Shown here piece after piece: positions 57,917 through 64,000 of a stretch of DNA of 64,000 nt. The notes beneath the pieces were generated by a model. That model searched no databases, was not told where the DNA came from, and saw only the letters and a list, made by a program, of their open reading frames with translations. The DNA lies in the NCBI RefSeq assembly GCF_006171285.1, contig NZ_CP040889.1, positions 2,294,001 through 2,358,000 on the forward strand, given 5' to 3'. This DNA is from Leclercia adecarboxylata. GTDB lineage: Bacteria > Pseudomonadota > Gammaproteobacteria > Enterobacterales > Enterobacteriaceae. Each line of letters begins with the position of its first letter. The stretch's first letter is position 1. Made by a program: the position numbers and the translations under genes.

Positions 57917-58900
57917 TTAGGGGATCAGTAAACTCGACCCCTGTGTCGCCCGGCTCTCCAGCACTTCATGCGCACGTTGCGCATCGCTCAGCGGATACTT
58001 CTGCGCCTCTGCCACATCCACCTTTATCACCCCGCTGGCAATCAGCGAGAACAGCTCGTTGCTGGCCTCAACCAGTTCGTCGTGGTTGGTGATATAGCCC
58101 TGCAGCGAAGGGCGGGTGGCGAACAGCGAACCCTTCTGGTTCAGAATGCCCAGGTTCACCCCGGTCACCGGGCCGGAGGCGTTGCCGAAGCTGACCATCA
58201 GCCCGCGGCGTTGCAGACAGTCCAGCGAGGCTTCCCAGGTGTCTTTCCCCACCGAGTCATACACCACGCGCACCTTCTTGCCGCCGGTGATCTCTTTCAC
58301 GCGTTCGACAATGCTCTCTTCGCGGTAGTTAATCACCTGCCAGGCACCCGCCTGCAGCGCCCGCTGGGCCTTTTGCGCATTGCCGACCGTACCGATCAGT
58401 TTTGCCCCCAGCGCTTTGGCCCACTGGCAGGCGATGAGGCCCACACCACCGGCGGCGGCGTGGAACAGGAACTGTTCGTCAGGTTTGATCTCATAGGTTT
58501 TGCGCAGCAGGTAGAAGACCGTCAGCCCCTTCAGGAAGGAAGCTGCTGCCTGCTCATACGAGATGGCGCCGGGGAGGATCGCGGCTTTGTCAGCCGGGAC
58601 GTTGTGAACGGAGCTGTAGGCCCCGAGAGCCGATTGCGCATACACCACGCGATCGCCCTCTTTAATATGTTTTACCGCGCTGCCGACTTTAACCACCACG
58701 CCCGCCGCCTCGGTGCCCAGACCGCTTGGCAGAGCAGGGGGCGGATAGAGCCCGCTGCGGATGTAGGTGTCGATATAGTTAATACCAATGGCTTTGTTTT
58801 CGACCTGGATTTCGTTATCACCAGGCGCGGCAGGAGTGAACTCTACTGCCCTGAGAACGTCCGGGCCACCGTGCTTATGAAATTCAATACGCGTTGCCAT
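57917..58900 (-). CDS. qorA: QorA, NADPH:quinone oxidoreductase 1
   Basis: 327 residues, E. coli length. Zinc-less MDR-family oxidoreductase. The signature GIDYIDTY-type INYIDTYIRSGLYP is near residue 45. The nucleotide-binding glycine motif AAAGGVGLIACQWAKALGAKLIGT is near 150. ATG 58900 (MATRIEFHKHGGPDVL) is the conserved start with SD GGGAG; an in-frame start 15 codons upstream is rejected. Divergent from dnaB with 71 bp between. Confidence 0.96.
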   Translation of the reverse strand: MATRIEFHKHGGPDVLRAVEFTPAAPGDNEIQVENKAIGINYIDTYIRSGLYPPPALPSGLGTEAAGVVVKVGSAVKHIKEGDRVVYAQSALGAYSSVHNVPADKAAILPGAISYEQAAASFLKGLTVFYLLRKTYEIKPDEQFLFHAAAGGVGLIACQWAKALGAKLIGTVGNAQKAQRALQAGAWQVINYREESIVERVKEITGGKKVRVVYDSVGKDTWEASLDCLQRRGLMVSFGNASGPVTGVNLGILNQKGSLFATRPSLQGYITNHDELVEASNELFSLIASGVIKVDVAEAQKYPLSDAQRAHEVLESRATQGSSLLIP

Positions 58901-58971
58901 GCTCCCTCCATTAGAATTAGAAAATATGGTAATCTTTCGACCCACTCTCTATCTCGGTAACTCCATTCACT

Positions 58972-60384
58972 ATGGCAGGAAACAAACCCTTCAACAAACA
59001 GACTGAACCCCGTGAACGCGATCCGCAGTTAGCCGGGTTAAAGGTCCCGCCGCACTCGATTGAAGCGGAACAGTCGGTGTTGGGCGGTTTAATGCTGGAT
59101 AATGAGCGCTGGGACGACGTCGCCGAGCGCGTGGTCACCGACGATTTCTATACCCGTCCGCACCGCCATATCTTTACCGAAATGGCGCGACTGCAGGAAT
59201 CCGGCAGCCCCATCGACCTGATCACGCTCGCGGAATCGCTGGAGCGTCAGGGGCAACTGGAGTCAGTCGGCGGCTTTGCCTATCTGGCTGAACTGTCGAA
59301 AAACACGCCAAGTGCGGCGAACATCAGCGCCTATGCCGATATCGTGCGCGAACGTGCCGTCGTGCGCGACATGATCTCCGTTGCCAACGAAATCGCCGAA
59401 GCCGGTTTCGATCCCCAGGGCCGAAACAGCGACGAACTGCTCGACCTGGCCGAGTCCCGGGTGTTTAAAATCGCCGAAAGCCGCGCCAATAAGGACGAAG
59501 GGCCGAAGAACATCGCCGAAGTGCTGGACGCCACCGTCTCGCGTATCGAACAGTTGTTCCAGCAACCGCATGACGGCGTGACCGGGGTTAACACCGGCTA
59601 TGACGATCTGAATAAAAAGACCGCGGGACTGCAGCCCTCGGATCTGATTATCGTCGCTGCGCGTCCATCGATGGGTAAAACGACATTTGCGATGAACCTC
59701 GTCGAAAACGCGGCGATGTTGCAGGATAAGCCGGTACTCATCTTTAGTCTGGAGATGCCCTCCGAGCAGATCATGATGCGTTCTCTGGCCTCGCTGTCGC
59801 GCGTGGACCAGACCCGGATCCGTACCGGCCAGCTGGACGACGAAGACTGGGCGCGGATCTCCGGCACCATGGGCATTCTGCTGGAAAAACGGAACATCTA
59901 TATCGATGACTCCTCCGGCCTGACGCCAACGGAAGTGCGCTCCCGCGCGCGCCGTATTGCCCGTGAACATGGCGGCATCGGCCTTATCATGATCGACTAC
60001 CTCCAGCTGATGCGCGTCCCGTCTCTCTCTGACAACCGTACGCTGGAGATCGCCGAAATCTCCCGCTCGCTGAAAGCGCTGGCGAAAGAGCTGCAGGTGC
60101 CGGTCGTGGCGCTGTCGCAGCTTAACCGCTCCCTGGAACAGCGCGCCGACAAGCGTCCGGTCAACTCCGACCTGCGTGAATCCGGCTCCATCGAGCAGGA
60201 TGCCGACTTGATCATGTTCATCTACCGTGACGAGGTTTATCACGAGAACAGCGACCTGAAAGGTATCGCGGAAATTATTATCGGTAAGCAGCGTAACGGC
60301 CCAATCGGTACGGTGCGTCTGACCTTTAACGGACAGTGGTCGCGTTTCGACAACTATGCCGGTCCTCAATATGATGATGAGTAA
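58972..60384 (+). CDS. dnaB: DnaB, replicative DNA helicase
   Basis: 470 residues (E. coli 471). The N-terminal primase-interacting domain (LKVPPHSIEAEQSVLGGLMLDNERWDDV) is followed by a linker and the RecA-like motor domain. Walker A is ARPSMGKTTFAMNL (about residue 230). Walker B is in GLIMIDYLQLMR. The DLRESGSIEQDADLI block and the R-finger region lie at the C-terminal side. Hexameric 5'-3' helicase at the fork. No intein. Confidence 0.98.
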   Translation: MAGNKPFNKQTEPRERDPQLAGLKVPPHSIEAEQSVLGGLMLDNERWDDVAERVVTDDFYTRPHRHIFTEMARLQESGSPIDLITLAESLERQGQLESVGGFAYLAELSKNTPSAANISAYADIVRERAVVRDMISVANEIAEAGFDPQGRNSDELLDLAESRVFKIAESRANKDEGPKNIAEVLDATVSRIEQLFQQPHDGVTGVNTGYDDLNKKTAGLQPSDLIIVAARPSMGKTTFAMNLVENAAMLQDKPVLIFSLEMPSEQIMMRSLASLSRVDQTRIRTGQLDDEDWARISGTMGILLEKRNIYIDDSSGLTPTEVRSRARRIAREHGGIGLIMIDYLQLMRVPSLSDNRTLEIAEISRSLKALAKELQVPVVALSQLNRSLEQRADKRPVNSDLRESGSIEQDADLIMFIYRDEVYHENSDLKGIAEIIIGKQRNGPIGTVRLTFNGQWSRFDNYAGPQYDDE

Positions 60385-60452
60385 CTCTCCGTCATCCTTC
60401 ACGTCCCTGCAACGCGAATGATTTTGGTGAGTCTTTTTATTAAGGAAATCAA

Positions 60453-61532
60453 ATGCAAGCGGCAACAGTAGTTATTAACCGCCGCGCTCTGCGTCACAAC
60501 CTGCAACGCCTGCGTGAACTGGCGCCCGCCAGCAAACTGGTTGCAGTCGTGAAAGCGAACGCTTACGGACACGGTCTCATCGAGACCGCGCGAACGCTCC
60601 CCGATGCCGACGCCTTTGGCGTCGCCCGTCTCGAAGAAGCCCTGCGCCTGCGCGAAGGGGGAATCACCCAGCCGATCCTGCTGCTCGAAGGCTTCTTCAA
60701 TGCCGCCGATCTGCCGACCATTGCAGTGCAAAAGCTGCATACCGCCGTGCACAATAGGGAACAGCTCGAGGCGCTGGAAAACGCCGCGCTCAGCGAGCCC
60801 GTTACCGTGTGGATGAAGCTCGACACCGGCATGCACCGTCTGGGCGTGCGCCCGGAGCAGGCAGAGGCGTTTTATCAGCGCTTGAGCCAGTGCAAAAACG
60901 TTCGCCAGCCGGTCAATATCGTCAGCCATTTTGCCCGCGCCGATGAGCCCGAATGCGGTGCCACCGAGCAGCAGCTCGATATCTTCAACACCTTCTGCGA
61001 AGGCAAGCCAGGGAAGCGCTCTATCGCGGCATCCGGCGGCATTTTGCTCTGGCCGCAGTCCCATTTCGACTGGGCGCGTCCGGGCATTATTCTCTACGGC
61101 GTCTCGCCGCTGGAGGGTAAACCCTGGGGGCAAGATTTCGGTTTTCAGCCGGTGATGTCGCTCACCTCCAGCCTGATTGCGGTGCGCGAGCACAAAGCCG
61201 GGGAGCCGGTCGGCTACGGCGGAACCTGGATCAGCGAGCGCGACACCCGTCTGGGCGTGGTGGCGATGGGCTACGGCGACGGCTATCCCCGCGCGGCGCC
61301 ATCCGGTACCCCGGTACTGGTGAATGGCCGTGAAGTTACGATTGTTGGGCGCGTGGCGATGGACATGATCTGCGTTGACCTCGGGCCAGAGGCGCAGGAG
61401 AAAGCGGGCGATCCGGTGACCCTGTGGGGCGAAGGTTTACCCGTCGAACGGATTGCAGAAATCACAAAAGTAAGTGCTTACGAACTTATCACGCGACTGA
61501 CGTCGCGGGTCGCGATGCACTATCTCGACTGA
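60453..61532 (+). CDS. alr: Alr, alanine racemase (biosynthetic)
   Basis: 359 residues, E. coli length. PLP enzyme that makes D-alanine for peptidoglycan. The PLP lysine, about Lys34, is in [12 protein letters not shown]. The second catalytic base Tyr lies in the [27 protein letters not shown] block (about 255). The MDMICVDLG block is also present. SD AAGGAAA precedes the ATG. 68 bp after dnaB. Confidence 0.98.
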   Translation: MQAATVVINRRALRHNLQRLRELAPASKLVAVVKANAYGHGLIETARTLPDADAFGVARLEEALRLREGGITQPILLLEGFFNAADLPTIAVQKLHTAVHNREQLEALENAALSEPVTVWMKLDTGMHRLGVRPEQAEAFYQRLSQCKNVRQPVNIVSHFARADEPECGATEQQLDIFNTFCEGKPGKRSIAASGGILLWPQSHFDWARPGIILYGVSPLEGKPWGQDFGFQPVMSLTSSLIAVREHKAGEPVGYGGTWISERDTRLGVVAMGYGDGYPRAAPSGTPVLVNGREVTIVGRVAMDMICVDLGPEAQEKAGDPVTLWGEGLPVERIAEITKVSAYELITRLTSRVAMHYLD

Positions 61533-61542
61533 TGGCTATGTT

Positions 61543-61579
61543 CCCTCTCCCCTGTGGGGAGAGGGTCAGGCTGAGGGGA
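61543..61579. repeat. Dispersed palindromic repeat, copy 3 (alr/tyrB)
   Basis: CCCTCTCCCC-TGT-GGGGAGAGGG then TCAGGCTGAGGGGA. Same element as at 6649 and 19504. It occupies the space where the tyrB promoter region begins. Confidence 0.8.
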
Positions 61580-61700
61580 AACAGACCGCACCGCAGGTTC
61601 TGTCGCCCACACCCCATCTTCCTTAACATCCTCTCGATCTTCTGCCGCTTCCGGTTTATTGTTGAATTCCCTGCCTCATTATTATCCGGAGAACCATCGC

Positions 61701-62894
61701 GTGTTCCAGAAAGTCGACGCCTATGCTGGCGACCCCATCCTCTCCTTAATGGAGCGTTTCAAAGAAGATCCGCGCAGCGATAAAGTTAACCTCAGCATCG
61801 GTCTGTACTACAACGAAGCGGGCATTATTCCGCAGCTGCAGGCGGTGGCCAAAGCCGAAGCGCGTCTGAACGCCACGCCGCACGGCGCGTCGCTCTATCT
61901 GCCGATGGAAGGGCTTAACAGCTACCGTCACACCATTGCCCCGCTGCTGTTTGGTGCAGACCATCCGGTGCTGGCACAGAAGCGTGTCGCCACTATCCAG
62001 ACCCTGGGCGGTTCCGGTGCGCTGAAAGTCGGTGCCGACTTCCTGCACAAGTATTTTCCGGAATCCGGCGTCTGGGTAAGCGATCCGACCTGGGAAAACC
62101 ATGTTGCCATCTTTGAAGGCGCAGGTTTTACGGTGAACACCTATCCGTGGTTCGACGACCAGACCAACGGCGTGCGCGTGGCCGCGCTGCTGGAAAAACT
62201 GAACACCCTGCCGGAGCGCAGCATTGTGCTGCTCCATCCGTGCTGCCATAACCCGACCGGGGCCGACCTGACTAACGATCAGTGGGATGCGGTTATCGAG
62301 GTGCTGAAAGCCCGCAACCTGATCCCGTTCCTCGACATTGCCTATCAGGGCTTTGGCGCCGGGATGGAAGAGGATGCCTACGCCATTCGCGCCATCGCCA
62401 GCGCAGGCCTGCCGGCGCTGGTCAGCAACTCCTTCTCCAAAATTTTCTCGCTGTACGGCGAACGTGTCGGTGGCCTGTCCGTGGTCTGCGAAGATCAGGA
62501 AGCCGCCGGGCGCGTGCTCGGCCAGCTGAAAGCCACCGTACGCCGCATCTACTCCAGCCCGCCAAACTTTGGTGCGCAGGTGGTGGCGACCGTACTGGGC
62601 GATGACGAACTCAAAGCCGAGTGGCTGGCAGAGGTGGAAGCGATGCGTACCCGCATTCTGGCCATGCGTCAGACGCTGGTGGATGTGCTGAAGGACGCCG
62701 TTCCGGGGCACAATTTCGACTACCTGCTGCAGCAGCGCGGCATGTTCAGCTATACCGGCTTCAGCGCGCAGCAGGTGGATCGCCTGCGCGAGGAGTTTGG
62801 CGTCTATCTGATAGCCAGCGGGCGTATGTGCGTTGCCGGCCTGAACAGCAGCAACGTTCAACGCGTGGCGAAGGCCTTTGCTGCTGTAATGTAA
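61701..62894 (+). CDS. tyrB: TyrB, aromatic-amino-acid aminotransferase
   Basis: 397 residues with GTG start (61701), giving the conserved [13 protein letters not shown]; in-frame codons upstream are not conserved. Class-I PLP aminotransferase for tyrosine, phenylalanine and leucine. The PLP lysine is in [17 protein letters not shown] (about 247). [13 protein letters not shown] and the substrate Arg in [11 protein letters not shown] are present. I see no TGTAAA-N6-TTTACA TyrR box in the 168 bp upstream. Confidence 0.97.
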   Translation: MFQKVDAYAGDPILSLMERFKEDPRSDKVNLSIGLYYNEAGIIPQLQAVAKAEARLNATPHGASLYLPMEGLNSYRHTIAPLLFGADHPVLAQKRVATIQTLGGSGALKVGADFLHKYFPESGVWVSDPTWENHVAIFEGAGFTVNTYPWFDDQTNGVRVAALLEKLNTLPERSIVLLHPCCHNPTGADLTNDQWDAVIEVLKARNLIPFLDIAYQGFGAGMEEDAYAIRAIASAGLPALVSNSFSKIFSLYGERVGGLSVVCEDQEAAGRVLGQLKATVRRIYSSPPNFGAQVVATVLGDDELKAEWLAEVEAMRTRILAMRQTLVDVLKDAVPGHNFDYLLQQRGMFSYTGFSAQQVDRLREEFGVYLIASGRMCVAGLNSSNVQRVAKAFAAVM

Positions 62895-62907
62895 GCACTT
62901 ACTCACG

Positions 62908-62932
62908 GCCTCCTTCCTTCAGTGAAGGAGGC
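62908..62932 (+). terminator. Hairpin after tyrB
   Basis: GCCTCCTT-9 nt-AAGGAGGC, an 8-bp stem 13 bp after the stop. The tail (TGTAATGG) is not T-rich, so terminator function is uncertain. Confidence 0.5.
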
Positions 62933-63085
62933 TGTAATGGGTCAAACCGCGCGTTGTTATACTCCTCTTTTATTGCGGCTTAGATAAAAATTCTTCTTTC
63001 ATTCCCCTCCCTCAGCGGTTATTTTCGATGAGGTTTTGACCATCCATTCAAAATAAAATAACGGTTTGAATATTCAGGGGAAAAT

Positions 63086-63799
63086 ATGCGCAAGATCACA
63101 CTGGCGCTCAGCGCTGCCTGCTTATTGCTCTCGCTCAGTCATCCGGTCGCGGCTCGTCCCTCTTCACCTCCACCGTTATATCCCGGCACGACCGTTGCCC
63201 GACTGGCTGAGCAGGCCCCCATTCATTGGGTTTCCATCGCGCAAATTGAGAACAGCCTGACGGGCCGCCCGCCCATGTCGGTGGGGTTTGATATTGATGA
63301 CACCGTGTTGTTCTCCAGCCCCGGCTTCTGGCGGGGTAAAAAAACCTGGTCACCGGATAGCGAGGATTACCTGAAAAACCCGGCCTTCTGGCAGCAGATG
63401 AACAACGGCTGGGATGAGTTCAGCATTCCCAAAGAGGTTGCCCGGGCGCTGATTGCCCTTCATCTGAAGCGCGGCGACAACATCTGGTTTATTACCGGGC
63501 GTCATCCCACTAAAACCGAAACCCTCACCAAAACCCTGCAGCAGGCTTTTCTGATCCCTGCGGCGCAGATGAATCCGGTGATTTTTGCCGGGGAGAAGTC
63601 CGGCAAGAATAACAAAACCCCGTGGATCGAACAGAAACAGATCAAGATTTACTACGGCGATGCGGATAGCGACATTACTGCCGCCCGCGAAGCCGGGGCC
63701 AGAGGTATTCGGGTGCTGCGCGCCTCCAACTCAACGTATAAACCGCTGCCGCAGGCGGGGGCGTTTGGGGAAGAGGTGATCGTTAATTCAGAATACTGA
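63086..63799 (+). CDS. aphA: AphA, class B periplasmic acid phosphatase
   Basis: 237 residues, E. coli length. Signal peptide [27 protein letters not shown]-superfamily phosphatase: the nucleophile Asp and general acid Asp are in [11 protein letters not shown] (residues 69 and 71). The conserved [12 protein letters not shown], and [25 protein letters not shown] with the C-terminal metal-binding acidic cluster, are also visible. Non-specific phosphomonoesterase and phosphotransferase; Mg-dependent homotetramer. Confidence 0.97.
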   Translation: MRKITLALSAACLLLSLSHPVAARPSSPPPLYPGTTVARLAEQAPIHWVSIAQIENSLTGRPPMSVGFDIDDTVLFSSPGFWRGKKTWSPDSEDYLKNPAFWQQMNNGWDEFSIPKEVARALIALHLKRGDNIWFITGRHPTKTETLTKTLQQAFLIPAAQMNPVIFAGEKSGKNNKTPWIEQKQIKIYYGDADSDITAAREAGARGIRVLRASNSTYKPLPQAGAFGEEVIVNSEY

Positions 63800-63914
63800 A
63801 TGCCTGTTTGGTGCAGGAAAGAACACTTTTTAAGCAGATTTACCCGCTACGGGTTTTACCTTTCGTCGTATTGCTGCACACTTAGAAGGATTATCCTGCA
63901 AAACGGAGCAGCAC

Positions 63915-64000
63915 ATGTGGTATCAGCAAACCCTGACCCTGCGCGCCAGGTCTCGCGGTTTTCATCTGGTGACGGACGAGGTCATTGGACAGATCCGCGA
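63915..64000 (+). CDS. yjbQ: YjbQ, UPF0047 family protein (5' part only)
   Basis: The first 28 codons are visible ([23 protein letters not shown]..); the gene runs off the window end. The N-terminus matches E. coli YjbQ, a small UPF0047 protein, for which thiamin-phosphate-synthase-like activity has been reported. Preceded by GGAGCAG at about 63905. Confidence 0.88.
   Translation, partial: MWYQQTLTLRARSRGFHLVTDEVIGQIR

Noticed and set aside
59263..60465. 400-codon open frame antisense to dnaB
   Set aside because: Shadow frame; starts inside the dnaB-alr gap without a Shine-Dalgarno and has no recognisable domain.
61746..62906. 386-codon open frame antisense to tyrB
   Set aside because: Shadow frame across a conserved aminotransferase gene.

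Overview
The window is a chromosomal segment of a gamma-proteobacterium of the family Enterobacteriaceae. Nearly every protein is full length and close to its Escherichia coli K-12 counterpart, and gene order follows the 89-92 min region of that chromosome (thiC-rsd-nudC-hemE ... rrn ... metA-aceBAK-iclR-metH ... lysC-pgi ... mal ... lexA ... dnaB-alr-tyrB-aphA-yjbQ). The 16S rRNA variable regions look like the Enterobacter/Leclercia/Lelliottia group rather than Escherichia. This placement is from memory, not from an alignment.

Layout. 1-9.6 kb: partial thiC with a TPP riboswitch, rsd, nudC, then hemE-nfi-yjaG-hupA-yjaH, facing the purHD operon on the minus strand, which has a PurR operator. 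9.8-15.2 kb: a complete rRNA operon (P1, P2, boxA, 16S, tRNA-Glu(UUC), 23S, 5S, terminator). 15.3-26 kb: metA with tandem MetJ boxes, the glyoxylate-bypass operon aceBAK, its repressor iclR, and cobalamin-dependent methionine synthase metH. 26.4-34.9 kb is the most accessory part. It holds yjbB, a HI1419/HI1420-type toxin-antitoxin pair, rluF, yjbD, the pantothenate-family transporter panS, and an RNA-repair locus: the sigma-54 activator rtcR diverges from an rtcB-rlaP operon that has no rtcA. 34.9-42.6 kb: lysC (minus strand, short leader with no visible lysine riboswitch), pgi, psiE, then malEFG. 42.6-46.6 kb: the divergent malE/malK control region and malK-lamB-malM. 46.7-53.6 kb: ubiCA, plsB, dgkA, lexA-dinF with two SOS boxes, yjbJ. 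53.7-57.8 kb: zur, a cupin gene, a TraF-family outer-membrane protein, dusA, and pspG with its sigma-54 promoter. 57.9-64 kb: qorA, dnaB, alr, tyrB, aphA and the start of yjbQ.

Functionally the window mixes housekeeping (ribosomes, haem, purines, methionine, ubiquinone, phospholipid, replication) with regulated catabolism (acetate via AceBAK/IclR, maltodextrins via Mal) and stress systems (SOS, Psp, Zur, RNA repair). Several E. coli residents of these intervals are absent: zraPSR, arpA, pepE, yjbEFGH, xylE and yjbLM. The replacements are the toxin-antitoxin pair, the rtc locus, the cupin and the TraF-like gene.

Intergenic space is rich in REP-type palindromes and in a second dispersed palindrome (CCCTCTCCCC...GGGGAGAGGGTCAGG). 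I found no CRISPR array, insertion sequence, prophage or origin. No wholly new system is evident. The best leads are the rtcA-less rtcB-rlaP locus, the riboswitch-free lysC leader, and the cupin/TraF pair beside zur.
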